Positions 31,929 to 40,703 of a DNA stretch of 64,000 bases are shown in pieces. Source of the stretch: a bacterium HR28 (lineage in GTDB: Bacteria; Chloroflexota; Chloroflexia; Thermomicrobiales; Thermomicrobiaceae). Position numbers and translations under genes: made by a program. Location: positions 124,001 to 188,000 of the forward strand of contig BEIE01000004.1 in the NCBI GenBank assembly GCA_002898255.1, in the 5' to 3' direction. The number at the start of each line of letters is the position of its first letter. Within the stretch, counting starts at the first letter, position 1. The notes beneath the pieces are model-generated. The model was not told the origin of the DNA and did no database searches. It saw only the letters and a list, made by a program, of their open reading frames with translations.

Positions 31929-33100
31929 TCTTCCCCCTCGAGCAGCACGGCCTCTTCCCGTGCATTTTCTGTCGACTGGTATGCAGCAAGGAATTGCTCC
32001 CACGCCGCGGCGAAGGTGCCCTCAGCGATTGCTGCTCGCATTTTCTGCATAAGATTTTGGATAAACCGTAAATTGTGAATCGTGGCCAGTCGATAGGCAA
32101 GGAGTTCCTTCGCCCGGAAAAGATGGTGGAGATACGCAGCACTGAAATGACGACAGGTATAGCAGTCACACGTCTCGTCCACGGGGGCGGTCAGAAACTT
32201 GAAACGTGCTGAGGTAATGTCAATGCGGCCGCTCGACGTGAAGAGTGCGCCATGGCGGGCGAGCCGTGTTGGCAATACGCAATCGAAGAGATCGACGCCA
32301 AGTGCGACCGCTCGCCACAGATCTTCCGGTGCGCCAACGCCCATCAAGTACCGCGGACGATCTTCCGGGAGGGCCTGTAGGCTCGCTGCAAGCATCGCTT
32401 CCAACAGCGGTTTCGGCTCACCGACGCTCAAGCCACCAATTGCGAACCCGTCTACTGGAAGCGCGGCGATCGTCGCCGCGCTCTGCTGGCGGCGCGTCGC
32501 GTCGAAACCTCCTTGGGCGATGCCGAAGAGCAATGGGCGCTCTTCCGCGGACATATTCGCTGTCCGCTCCTGGAATCGCTCGATGCTCCGACGTAACCAC
32601 CGGTGCGTCCGCTCCATCGCGTCGCGTTGCCGCTGCTCAGGTTCCCCGTATCCTACGACGTCATCCAGCGGCATCACAATGTCGGAGCCGAAGATGAACT
32701 GAAGATCGATCACAGATTCCGGCGTGAGTTCGCAGAGTGATCCGTCGATGTGAGAGCGAAAGATCACCCCGCGTTCCGTCACCTGCCGCAACTTCGCCAG
32801 ACTGTAGACTTGGAACCCTCCCGAGTCCGTCAGGATTGGTCCGTCCCACCCCATGAAAATGTGTAGCCCACCGACCGCCTCGAGCACCTGGGGACCAGGA
32901 CGCAGGAAAAGGTGATAGGTGTTTGCAAGGATAATCTCGCTGCCAGTGGCCCGGATCTCCTCCGGAGTCAGCGATTTGACAGTCGCTTGGGTTCCGACCG
33001 GCATGAACGCCGGAGTGTGCACGATACCGCGACGCGTCCTGAGCAGCCCAAGGCGGGCATAAGTGGTGCTCTCACGTCTCACGATCATAAACGATTGCAT
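31925..33100 (-). CDS. tgt: tRNA-guanine transglycosylase
   Basis: 391 residues from the ATG at 33100 (GAGGAGG upstream). Catalytic Asp segment LTDSGGFQVYSLAKL, the nucleophile region LFDCVLPTRLARHG, and the zinc site CDCYTCRHFSAAYLHHL are intact. It swaps guanine for preQ1 in tRNA anticodons. No queA or other queuosine genes are adjacent. First gene of a six-gene minus operon. Confidence 0.96.
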   Translation of the reverse strand: MQSFMIVRRESTTYARLGLLRTRRGIVHTPAFMPVGTQATVKSLTPEEIRATGSEIILANTYHLFLRPGPQVLEAVGGLHIFMGWDGPILTDSGGFQVYSLAKLRQVTERGVIFRSHIDGSLCELTPESVIDLQFIFGSDIVMPLDDVVGYGEPEQRQRDAMERTHRWLRRSIERFQERTANMSAEERPLLFGIAQGGFDATRRQQSAATIAALPVDGFAIGGLSVGEPKPLLEAMLAASLQALPEDRPRYLMGVGAPEDLWRAVALGVDLFDCVLPTRLARHGALFTSSGRIDITSARFKFLTAPVDETCDCYTCRHFSAAYLHHLFRAKELLAYRLATIHNLRFIQNLMQKMRAAIAEGTFAAAWEQFLAAYQSTENAREEAVLLEGEE

Positions 33101-33190
33101 CGTCGTTGACCCTCCTCGCCTCGGTGCTGACCGCAGCGAGGCTGTGCGTGAACGGGTATACCATGACAACCCAGTCAGGCGGAGAGGTGT

Positions 33191-33838
33191 ATGCATCAGC
33201 GCTCGAGAAAGTTACTCGCTCGTCTGCTCGAACTTTTCTATGGCCCCCTCGCCTCACTGTACCCGCTGCTCACGCATGTGCTCTTTGGTGGAGCATGGGC
33301 CGATTGGCAACGATCGGTTGAGACGTGGCTCGTTTCGGCAGCACGCATCGTTGAGCTGGGTTGCGGCCCAGGTGATCTTGCCGCATGGTTGGCCAGACCG
33401 GGACGAGTGGTGGTTGCTGTGGACCTTTCGCGACAGATGACGCGGATCGCCCGCCGCCGAACGGCCGGTTTGCGAGAAGTCTGCATTGTCCAGGCGGATG
33501 CTGGGGCTCTTCCCGTGCGCGACTCGAGTGTCGACGCTGTGATCACGACATTTCCGACCACGTTCTTCCTCGAGGAGACAACGAACGAAGAGATCGCACG
33601 CGTCCTACGCCCCGGTGGCCTGTACGTCGCGGTCGTCGCCGTTCGGCCCACGTGGTGGCCGCTCTGGATGCGCCCTTGGTATCCCGTCCTACAGCGTCTC
33701 CTTGGCCCGTTGCCCGCAACCGGTTGTGAAACGATGCCACAACCACGGGACAATGTCAGACTCAAGGGAGAGTGGGTGCGCGCGGAGCTTCCGAACGGTG
33801 TGCTTTGTCTCTGGGTTGCGCGGAAAGTGCAGGAATAA
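33191..33838 (+). CDS. Class I SAM-dependent methyltransferase
   Basis: 215 residues, ATG at 33191 after GGAGAGG. SAM motif VELGCGPGDLAAWLARPG, then VVAVDLSRQMTRIARRR, VQADAGALPVRDSSVDAVIT and VLRPGGLYVAVVAV. The N-terminus FYGPLASLYPLLTHVLFGG is hydrophobic, as in methyltransferases acting on quinones or lipids. The substrate is undetermined. Confidence 0.85.
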   Translation: MHQRSRKLLARLLELFYGPLASLYPLLTHVLFGGAWADWQRSVETWLVSAARIVELGCGPGDLAAWLARPGRVVVAVDLSRQMTRIARRRTAGLREVCIVQADAGALPVRDSSVDAVITTFPTTFFLEETTNEEIARVLRPGGLYVAVVAVRPTWWPLWMRPWYPVLQRLLGPLPATGCETMPQPRDNVRLKGEWVRAELPNGVLCLWVARKVQE

Positions 33839-33854
33839 GAGCCGATTGACCCGC

Positions 33855-34355
33855 TCAGCGCTCCCAGTGACTCTCAGTAGCGCTGGATGACGACGGTGTA
33901 TCGTTCAGGAGATCGTCCAAGTCAACGAGATCAGCTAAGGGGTCTTCTTTCGTCGGCTCGCGCCGGCCGTTAGCGGCAGTGAAGTTTGTTGCAGTTGAGA
34001 GAACTGGCGACGGGGGAGGAACCGACGCTGCCGCAGGGGCTGTAGCTGGAGCAGGTGCCTGGTCAGCGACAACAGCTTGTGCGGCTTGCTGCGTCGTCGT
34101 CGCGACTTCACTCAATGCGGCACGCGTCTCTTGCTGAACCAAGAGCACGGAAGTCGTCACTTCAGCAGTACTCGTCTGAACCTCGCGGAACGCTTGTTCG
34201 AACTCACTTGTCAGTTCGCGTGTTGCGTTGCGGAACTCGCGCACAGCACGCCCGATTCCTGCAGCGATCTCGGGCAACTTGCCAGGCCCGAACAGAATGA
34301 GCGCGAGCATCATAATCACGAGGATTTCCCCAATTCCCATTCTAAAGAAGTCCAT
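33855..34355 (-). CDS. Twin-arginine translocase TatA/TatB-family protein
   Basis: 166 residues. A single N-terminal membrane helix GEILVIMMLALILFGPGKLP is followed by the Tat hinge and an amphipathic helix IAAGIGRAVREFRNATRELT. The rest is a long Ala/Pro/Thr-rich and acidic tail, longer than usual TatA and more like TatB. It would work with a TatC encoded elsewhere. RBS GAGGAAGAG precedes the ATG. A second, short TatA is at 53221. Confidence 0.9.
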   Translation of the reverse strand: MDFFRMGIGEILVIMMLALILFGPGKLPEIAAGIGRAVREFRNATRELTSEFEQAFREVQTSTAEVTTSVLLVQQETRAALSEVATTTQQAAQAVVADQAPAPATAPAAASVPPPSPVLSTATNFTAANGRREPTKEDPLADLVDLDDLLNDTPSSSSATESHWER

Positions 34356-34473
34356 GGCTCTTCCTCATTCGTTAGCGCATGCGCCCCGGACCAAGCATCG
34401 ACGTCCCAGATGCTGAGGCATCGAGCTACGGTGGAGAGTATAACAGCCCCGGGAATAGTGGCTCGGGGGATGC

Positions 34474-35625
34474 GTGAGCGCTCAGGGAAGCATTGCGATT
34501 GACGGGCGTCTGCTCGCCTACCGCCGCGGGGGGATCAGCCGCTACATCCGCTGCCTGGCGGCGGCGATCGCCTCGAGTGAAGCGAATGTGTGCGCCACAA
34601 GTGGCTTTACATTCTCCCTCATCGCCAACCGTCCGATCGTCGATTCCCCGCTGCCACTTCTCCGTGTCTGGACTCCACCTCACCATCCGCTTGAGGAGTG
34701 GACGCTTGGGTGGGAACTCGCTCGACAACCGGTCTCTCTTGTCCATGCGACCGATTTTGTTCTCCCCCGCCTGCCGAAGCGGATTCGTGGCGTCGTGACC
34801 ATCCACGATCTCGCTTTCCTTGATGCCCCCGGTGAGCTCGCTCCCGACGCACATCGGTACTATGCACGCACTCTACCCGGTTTACGGCGCGCAGACCGGA
34901 TCATCGCCGTTTCGCATGCAACTGCCCGGCGAATCGCCGAATTCGTTCCGGACGTGGCTCCTCGCATTCGCGTAATCCATCATGGCGTTGAAGAACGGTG
35001 GTTCCATCCACACTCCGATCCGATCCGACAACTCTCTTCAGTGCTCGGGCATGAAACGGGCTTTCCCTTCACTTCACGTCCAATCGTTCTGGCTGTGGGT
35101 ACGGTGGAGCCTCGCAAACGGTATGACCTTCTTCTGGATGCTTTTCTGGCGCTTCATCGCTGGCTTGAAGGTGCTCCATTCCTTGTGATCGTCGGTCAAG
35201 AAGGTTGGAATGCAGCCACGACAATAATGAGAGTGCGCAGACTCCAGGAACAAGGTATTTTACAATGGCTTGCTGATGCACACGATGACCTTTTGCATGC
35301 TCTCTATTCTGTCGCAACAGTACTAGTCGTGGCTAGCCGCGACGAGGGCTTCTGTCTACCGGCGCTGGAGGCACTCGCCGGAGGCTTACCCGTGGTAGCC
35401 TTCGCAGTTGGTGCCCTGCCGGAGGTGGCCGGAGACGCTGCCCTGCTTGTGCACGACCAGACTTCCGAGGCGCTGGCTGAAGCATGCAGGACTCTCCTAC
35501 AGAACGATAGCTTACGGCAAGACTACGCAAGGCGAGGTCGCGCACGCGCACGGCAGTTCTCCTGGACTCGTGCAGCGGAACAAACCCTTACGGTGTATCG
35601 GGAGGCACTCGAGGATGGTAGATGA
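34474..35625 (+). CDS. Glycosyltransferase family 4 (GT-B)
   Basis: 383 residues, GTG start after GGGGG. N-terminal AIDGRLLAYRRGGISRYIRC. An acceptor-domain stretch is GVVTIHDLAFLDAPGELAPD. The nucleotide-sugar domain has VLAVGTVEPRKRYDLLLDAF and SRDEGFCLPALEALAGGLPV (E-x7-E motif). It probably transfers a sugar to a surface glycan or lipid. It overlaps pth by 11 nt. Confidence 0.9.
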   Translation: MSAQGSIAIDGRLLAYRRGGISRYIRCLAAAIASSEANVCATSGFTFSLIANRPIVDSPLPLLRVWTPPHHPLEEWTLGWELARQPVSLVHATDFVLPRLPKRIRGVVTIHDLAFLDAPGELAPDAHRYYARTLPGLRRADRIIAVSHATARRIAEFVPDVAPRIRVIHHGVEERWFHPHSDPIRQLSSVLGHETGFPFTSRPIVLAVGTVEPRKRYDLLLDAFLALHRWLEGAPFLVIVGQEGWNAATTIMRVRRLQEQGILQWLADAHDDLLHALYSVATVLVVASRDEGFCLPALEALAGGLPVVAFAVGALPEVAGDAALLVHDQTSEALAEACRTLLQNDSLRQDYARRGRARARQFSWTRAAEQTLTVYREALEDGR

Positions 35626-36223
35626 CCAGTGGCTTGCTGTCGGCCTCGGGAATCCGGGGCCGAGGTATGCCGACACGAGGCACAACGTCGGATTCTGGGT
35701 AATCGACGCGTTAGCAAGAGAATTTAGGATTCCCGGCTACGAGCGTCGTTTTGACGGAGAGTTTGCCTCGATTCATACCGATCGAGGTCAATTGCTCCTG
35801 CTGAAGCCACTGACGTTTATGAACTTGAGCGGTCGAGCTGTGCGAAAAGCGGTTCAGTGGTACAAGCTTCCTTTGGATCGCGTACTGATCATCCATGATG
35901 ATATGGATCTTCCGCTCGGCGTGATCAGGCTACGACAAGGCGGAAGCGCGGCAGGTCATCATGGCGTCGAGTCGGTGATCAGTGAGCTTGGGAGCGACCG
36001 GTTTGCACGGCTTCGTGTCGGTATTGGGCGTCCAGCGGTCAAAGACGAGGGCCGCTCCTATGTCTTGAGTCCATTTACTGCAGCAGAACGGCCGCTCGCT
36101 GAGCGTGTTACGCTCGTTGCAGCACAGGCTGTGCTCGTTTGGCATCGTGAAGGATTGACCGCTGCGATGAATCGGTTCAACGGACTCCGTATTCGTCTCG
36201 ACGAGTGCTCGCTTGCTGACTGA
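35615..36223 (+). CDS. pth: Peptidyl-tRNA hydrolase
   Basis: 202 residues from the ATG at 35615. GLGNPGPRYADTRHNVGFWV contains the catalytic His; KPLTFMNLSGRAVRKA, HDDMDLPLGVIRLRQGGSAAG and HHGVESVI are conserved. It releases peptides from drop-off peptidyl-tRNAs. The start lies within the end of the glycosyltransferase gene, so they are translationally coupled. Confidence 0.95.
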   Translation: MVDDQWLAVGLGNPGPRYADTRHNVGFWVIDALAREFRIPGYERRFDGEFASIHTDRGQLLLLKPLTFMNLSGRAVRKAVQWYKLPLDRVLIIHDDMDLPLGVIRLRQGGSAAGHHGVESVISELGSDRFARLRVGIGRPAVKDEGRSYVLSPFTAAERPLAERVTLVAAQAVLVWHREGLTAAMNRFNGLRIRLDECSLAD

Positions 36224-36251
36224 ACGATGTGAAAGCGACAATTGCCGCAGG

Positions 36252-36290
36252 GCGTCTCGCACTTGGCAGCCTGAGGCTGGTACGAGACGC
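36252..36290. other. Two-tier hairpin after pth
   Basis: Outer stem GCGTCTCG at 36252-36259 with its complement at 36283-36290, inner stem CAGCC (36267-36271) with GGCTG (36275-36279), loop TGA. It lies in the 216-nt gap between pth and the B12-linked cluster. No U-run. It could be a terminator or a leader structure; no B12-box was found. Confidence 0.45.
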
Positions 36291-36439
36291 GGACACAACG
36301 ACAGAGAGGTAGCGTCGCTGCTGCAATTTGGTGGTAGCAAAACAGTCGGTTGCCAAGACCTCGTATTCGCCCGACCCGTGGATGGGTTCTTCCTTCCGGT
36401 CGGATACGAGGAAGCGGAATCGAGAAACGGGGGAACGCA

Positions 36440-36985
36440 ATGGGTGCGGAGCCAGGGCAGAATGGGCGCGGATACATGATGCTTTTAGTCGGGGACGAGC
36501 GTCGCACTTCGGATGCTGCGCTCGGCATCGCGTTGCGCGGTGCCGGACATGGTTTGCGCGTGCATATCATCGAGTTTCTTAAGACCGGACGTGAGCGCGG
36601 TGAGGTTGCCGCCGTCTCGTTCCTCACAGGCGTCACACTCTCCCAATATGGGATGATCGACGTGCGCACGCGTCCGGAAGAATTCCGCGGTCCGGCTATC
36701 TCGCCGGAACGGTTGCAGGCGGCACTCCGTGAGGCCCGTGACCACGTGCTGCGCCGGGTCACCAATATTCTCATTCTGGATGGCCTGCTAACACTGGTCG
36801 ACGAAGGTATGGTAGAGGATAAGGCGATTCTGGAGCTCGTCGAACGGGCTGCTCCCTGGACCGATATCGTGTTGACCGGACGTGCGGCGAGTCCAGCCCT
36901 GCACGATGCAGCGGATAGCGTCACGCTGATGCAAACAATCAAAGTTCGGGAACACGAACCACTACGTCGAGGCCTGCACTACTGA
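36440..36985 (+). CDS. Corrinoid adenosyltransferase homologue lacking the P-loop
   Basis: 181 residues from the ATG at 36440 (GGGGGA upstream). The fold matches the BtuR/CobO family: [20 protein letters not shown], the later [20 protein letters not shown] and the terminal RRGLHY. However, the position of the family P-loop GDGKGKTT reads GDERRTSD, and the usual LDEL of Walker B reads LDGL. ATP binding of the normal kind is therefore doubtful. It heads a cluster with a B12-binding protein and MeaB, so a role in handling cobalamin for a mutase is likely, perhaps as a non-catalytic carrier or sensor. Confidence 0.72.
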   Translation: MGAEPGQNGRGYMMLLVGDERRTSDAALGIALRGAGHGLRVHIIEFLKTGRERGEVAAVSFLTGVTLSQYGMIDVRTRPEEFRGPAISPERLQAALREARDHVLRRVTNILILDGLLTLVDEGMVEDKAILELVERAAPWTDIVLTGRAASPALHDAADSVTLMQTIKVREHEPLRRGLHY

Positions 36986-37002
36986 CAAGGAGGCTTTGGA
37001 CG

Positions 37003-37416
37003 ATGCGTCGCCGACCGATTCGCGTTCTCATCGCCAAGCCTGGTTTGGACGGACATGATCGCGGGGCAAAGGTACTCGCCCGTGCACTTCGGGATGCTGG
37101 AATGGAAGTCATTTACACGGGTTTATTCCAGACGCCCGAGTCGATCGCGCAGACCGCTGTCGATGAAGATGTCGACGTGGTGGGGTTAAGCATCTTGTCT
37201 GGTGCCCACAACCAGCTTGTGCCAGAAGTGATCCGCGCGTTGCGCGAACACGGAAAGGGTGAGGCACTGATACTTGTCGGTGGCATTATCCCTCAGGACG
37301 ACATCCCCTTTCTGAAAGCGCAAGGAGTGGCGGAAGTCTTTGGCCCGGGAACGTCGCTGGCTGAGATTGTGCGGTACATCGAATCGCATGTTCCAGACGT
37401 CGTGCCCAACGGGTAA
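37003..37416 (+). CDS. Stand-alone cobalamin-binding domain of methylmalonyl-CoA mutase type
   Basis: 137 residues, ATG at 37003 after AAGGAGG. The B12 base-off/His-on motif [20 protein letters not shown] (DxHxxG), [18 protein letters not shown] and [11 protein letters not shown] are intact. In mutases this domain is fused to, or partners with, a catalytic barrel. No catalytic subunit is encoded here, so it is either the small subunit of a split mutase or a B12 chaperone. Seven bases separate it from meaB. Confidence 0.9.
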   Translation: MRRRPIRVLIAKPGLDGHDRGAKVLARALRDAGMEVIYTGLFQTPESIAQTAVDEDVDVVGLSILSGAHNQLVPEVIRALREHGKGEALILVGGIIPQDDIPFLKAQGVAEVFGPGTSLAEIVRYIESHVPDVVPNG

Positions 37417-37423
37417 ATCGGCG

Positions 37424-38389
37424 ATGGTTGCGCAGTGGGACACCCTGCTCGAGCGTGTACGTTTGCGAGATCGGTCAGCACTTGCTCGCGCGATCTCGTT
37501 GCTGGAGCGGAATCCCGAACTCGGGCATGACCTCGATATCGAGCGATCGCGACAAGCCCTAGTCGTGGCTGTCGCCGGTCCGCCAGGGGCTGGGAAGAGT
37601 ACCCTTCTGGGAGCGCTCGCGAGTGAAATGACGCGCCGCGATGCGACTGTCGCGATCCTGGCTTTTGATCCGATCAGTCCGCGGTCTGGTGGCGCGATCC
37701 TGGGCGATCGTATCCGGATGTTAGAGTCGGCGCATCACCCTCGGGTCTTCGTTCGTTCTTTGGCGGCGCGTGATCCCTACGGAGCGGGTACTCCACAACT
37801 ACCGGCCTTACTCGCGCTCCTCGATGCATACGGTTTCGATTTCATCTTCCTGGAATCGGTCGGCGCCGGTCAGGAAGCTTCTCCGCTTGTTCAGGTTGCG
37901 GATGTCGTTCTCCTTGTCCTCGTTCCTGGGTTGGGAGACAGTATCCAGACACTAAAGGCCGGCGTCCTGGAGTTGGCTGACCTCGTGGTCGTCAATAAGG
38001 CTGACCGACCGGGAGCCGAAGATGTGGTCCGTGATCTTTCGGCCTATTACCGACTCATCGCCGAGTCACCGGAGTCTGCTCCCCCAATTCTCCGAGCGAT
38101 CGCTTCTGCAGGCGAAGGGGTGACTGAGATTGCAGAGGCTCTGATTGAGCTCCGTGACCGACGCGCCGCTACAGGAGTACCGGAGCAACACCGGGAGGAG
38201 CAGGCAGCGCGATCGTGGGAAGTGCGTGTCCGACACCGCTGTTATCTCTTGATTACGGAACTCCTCAACGAGTTCTTGGCGGAGGCGCGCGGGACGGGGC
38301 GCTGGCGAGCGCTGGAGGCGCGATTCTATCGTGAGCTTGCACAGCGCCTTCAGGTGTTGGCCGAGTCAATGAGAGCAGATTCAGACTGA
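37424..38389 (+). CDS. meaB: MeaB/ArgK-type G-protein chaperone of B12-dependent mutase
   Basis: 321 residues from the ATG at 37424. Walker A VAGPPGAGKSTLLGALASEM, switch region AFDPISPRSGGAILGDRIRM, FIFLESVGAGQEAS and the GTP-specificity NKAD in LVVVNKADRPGAED. MeaB guards methylmalonyl-CoA mutase and gates adenosylcobalamin loading. The C-terminal 40 nt overlap tail-to-tail with larB. Confidence 0.94.
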   Translation: MVAQWDTLLERVRLRDRSALARAISLLERNPELGHDLDIERSRQALVVAVAGPPGAGKSTLLGALASEMTRRDATVAILAFDPISPRSGGAILGDRIRMLESAHHPRVFVRSLAARDPYGAGTPQLPALLALLDAYGFDFIFLESVGAGQEASPLVQVADVVLLVLVPGLGDSIQTLKAGVLELADLVVVNKADRPGAEDVVRDLSAYYRLIAESPESAPPILRAIASAGEGVTEIAEALIELRDRRAATGVPEQHREEQAARSWEVRVRHRCYLLITELLNEFLAEARGTGRWRALEARFYRELAQRLQVLAESMRADSD

Positions 38390-39147
38390 CGCCGTAGTGC
38401 AGCGCAGCGGTTGGCGATCTTGGCAGCCGCCGCGCCAGCGCCGACTCCGTTGTCAATATTGACGACGACAAGGCCGGGAGCGCAGGTCTGCAGCATACTC
38501 TGCAACGCTGCTACTCCGCCACCGCCAAAACCGTAGCCGGTGGGTGTTGGCAAGCCAATCACGGGAACGTCCACGAGGCCTGCCACGACGCTCGGCAAAA
38601 CTCCATCCATTCCTGCGGCGACAATGAGTACGTCGGCATCCCACGCGACGATCAGCTCCTCAAGCGCCGGCACTAGTCGATGCAGACCGGCGACACCGAC
38701 GTCATGCACGACACGCACGGTACAACCAAGTTCCTCCGCGACGAATTGAGCCTCTTCTGCTGCCGGGCGGTCCGAAGCACCAGCCGTCAGAATTCCAACC
38801 CGTCCCCCGCTGGGTGTCGGAACAGCGCCCTCGTGCCACAGCACGACGGTACGACCTGACTCGGTGTACCGTGCCTGGACGTCCGGAAAGGCGGCGAGCA
38901 AATGATCGCGTTGATGTGCTGCCAATCGGCTAATCAAGACGCGGCCTCGCCGTTCAAGTAATAGCGTGACACTTGCGACGAGTTGCTCGTGCGTTTTCCC
39001 TTCGGCAAGGACGATCTCTGGAATACCCGTGCGGATCTCTCGCTCCGGATCCACCCACACTCCAGGATTCGAGCGAGCGCTCAGCATTTCGCCGGAGAGT
39101 GCTGCTCGCAGTGTACGGAAGGGGTCGCGTCGTGAGCGTTCGTTCAT
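38350..39147 (-). CDS. larB: Nickel-pincer cofactor biosynthesis protein LarB
   Basis: 265 residues. The C-terminal PurE-like domain has GILTAGASDRPAAEEAQFVA, VHDVGVAGLHRL, AAGMDGVLPSVVAGLVDVPV and GLPTPTGYGFGGGG. The N-terminal 80 residues are typical of LarB. It carboxylates nicotinic acid adenine dinucleotide in the pathway to the lactate-racemase cofactor. larA, larC and larE are not in this window. Its start overlaps the tlyA stop as ATGA. Confidence 0.92.
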   Translation of the reverse strand: MNERSRRDPFRTLRAALSGEMLSARSNPGVWVDPEREIRTGIPEIVLAEGKTHEQLVASVTLLLERRGRVLISRLAAHQRDHLLAAFPDVQARYTESGRTVVLWHEGAVPTPSGGRVGILTAGASDRPAAEEAQFVAEELGCTVRVVHDVGVAGLHRLVPALEELIVAWDADVLIVAAGMDGVLPSVVAGLVDVPVIGLPTPTGYGFGGGGVAALQSMLQTCAPGLVVVNIDNGVGAGAAAAKIANRCAALRRQSESALIDSANT

Positions 39148-39941
39148 CGATCCGATTCCATCTCGCCTAACACACTCGAAATGAGTGACTCCGGGTCGAG
39201 CGAAGTCACTCCATCACGCCGCAAGAGTAGCAGGAATTCGATGTTCCCTTCCGCCCCCCTGATCGGTGACCGTACGAGACCTTCCACGCTGAAGCCGAGC
39301 TCCAGCGCTGTCGCGATGACACGTTCTAGCACTTCGCGGTGGACAGCGGGGTCACGGACGATACCACCCTTCCCTACTTTCCCCTTTCCTGCTTCGAACT
39401 GCGGCTTGACGAGCGCGATGACGCGACCGCCTGGCCGCAGGACACGTCGGGCAGCGGGGAGTACGAGTCGCAGAGAAATGAACGAAACATCGATTGTCAC
39501 CAGATCGATTGGTTCAGGGAGGGATTCAAGATAACGCACATTGGTGCGTTCCATGACGACGACGCGTGGATCCTGCCGAAGTCGGTAGTGTAACTGGCCG
39601 TACCCGACATCAATGGCGTAGACACGGCGTGCCCCATGCTGGAGGAGCGCGTCTGTGAACCCGCCTGTGGATGCTCCAAAATCGGCGCAGACAAGGCCAT
39701 TGACGTCGATGGCAAACATGCGTAAGGCGTATTCGAGCTTTTCGCCGCCACGACTCACGTAGCGCGGCTCTTGGGTCAGCCGGAGGTCGGCATCAGGCGG
39801 TAAGAGCTCTCCTGGCTTCTCGACACGGCGATCGCCGTGCCAGACACGGCCAGCCATGATGAGTGCACGTGCCTGGCTTCGTGTCGTCGCCAACCCTCGC
39901 GTCAGAAGGAGCTCGTCAGCCCGGACCCGGCGCTTGCTCAT
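39144..39941 (-). CDS. tlyA: TlyA-family rRNA 2'-O-methyltransferase
   Basis: 265 residues from the ATG at 39941. An N-terminal S4 RNA-binding domain has RADELLLTRGLATTRSQARA. A linker and the FtsJ-like methyltransferase domain follow: DFGASTGGFTDALLQHGARR, DVGYGQLHYRLRQDP, TIDVSFISL and ALVKPQFEAGKGKVGKGGIV. It methylates riboses of 16S and/or 23S rRNA. It overlaps ruvC by 26 nt and larB by 4 nt. Confidence 0.94.
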   Translation of the reverse strand: MSKRRVRADELLLTRGLATTRSQARALIMAGRVWHGDRRVEKPGELLPPDADLRLTQEPRYVSRGGEKLEYALRMFAIDVNGLVCADFGASTGGFTDALLQHGARRVYAIDVGYGQLHYRLRQDPRVVVMERTNVRYLESLPEPIDLVTIDVSFISLRLVLPAARRVLRPGGRVIALVKPQFEAGKGKVGKGGIVRDPAVHREVLERVIATALELGFSVEGLVRSPIRGAEGNIEFLLLLRRDGVTSLDPESLISSVLGEMESDR

Positions 39942-40470
39942 GGCTCTCTTTGATCCACGGAGAGCGGAGATGATGCAGGTGGCAGAGAGCGATTGCGAGG
40001 GCGTCAGCTGCATCATCCGGTTGGGGAATCGAGGGTAGTTGCAAGAGTAAACGAACCATTTCTTGCATTTGGCGCTTTCCTGCGCGTCCGTAGCCACCGA
40101 TGGCCTGTTTCACTTGCGCTGGGGTGTACTCGACGACCGGGATGCTGAGTTGGCCACAGAGCAGCAAGACGACTCCGCGAGCTTGGCCGACTGCGAGCGC
40201 AGTCGTCACATTCCGTGCGAAGAAGAGCTGTTCCAGGGCGACAACATCAGGTTGCCATTGTTGAAGCAATCGACGAAGCTCCTCGTATAGGGACACCAAT
40301 CGTCGTTCTGGTCTGAGATGTGCGGCTGTGCTCACCACCCCATAGGTCAGAGCTCGGGGAGTCTCGGGGTCAGTGACGATCCCGTATCCCAGGAGAGCCA
40401 TTCCCGGATCGATACCGAGTACACGCAACGGGTCACGAACCTCTCTTCGTAGAACTGCCGTTTCCGACAT
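39916..40470 (-). CDS. ruvC: Holliday junction resolvase RuvC
   Basis: 184 residues from the ATG at 40470; GTG 40479 is an alternative and neither has a strong ribosome-binding site. RNase H-fold with catalytic acids in LGIDPGMALLGYGIV, VALEQLFFARNVTTALAVGQ and DDAADALAIALCH. It cuts four-way junctions with RuvAB, which are not encoded nearby. First gene of ruvC-tlyA-larB, divergent from sigA. Confidence 0.94.
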   Translation of the reverse strand: MSETAVLRREVRDPLRVLGIDPGMALLGYGIVTDPETPRALTYGVVSTAAHLRPERRLVSLYEELRRLLQQWQPDVVALEQLFFARNVTTALAVGQARGVVLLLCGQLSIPVVEYTPAQVKQAIGGYGRAGKRQMQEMVRLLLQLPSIPQPDDAADALAIALCHLHHLRSPWIKESHEQAPGPG

Positions 40471-40508
40471 TTCGAACACGGATATGGGTGTGCTTCGTCG
40501 ACAATCGC

Positions 40509-40537
40509 TTGAAATGATAGCAAAAACGCAGTATACT
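40509..40537 (+). promoter_or_regulatory. Promoter of the sigma factor gene
   Basis: TTGAAA at 40509-40514 and TATACT at 40532-40537 with a 17-bp spacer. It leaves a 160-nt leader before the sigA start, long enough for regulation, although no specific element was recognised in it. Confidence 0.7.
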
Positions 40538-40703
40538 TTCGGGCGGAGTGTACGCTGGATCGCCGCGTCGACAAGCGGAAAGGACAGCGGGTGAAAGGCG
40601 AACGAGACTCGCCAGAACCACTCGCCAGCGACCGGCCCTCGTTGTCTTCTTCGCTCTGCAGGGCGTGTTGAGCAGGTGCCGACCGGTGAGTGGGGGTCTG
40701 ATC

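Noticed and set aside
36224-36439. Cobalamin riboswitch upstream of the B12-linked genes
   Set aside because: No B12-box or conserved core could be found; only a plain nested hairpin is visible.
38350-38389. 40-nt tail-to-tail overlap of meaB and larB as a sign of frameshift
   Set aside because: Both proteins end with family-like C-termini, so the overlap appears genuine.
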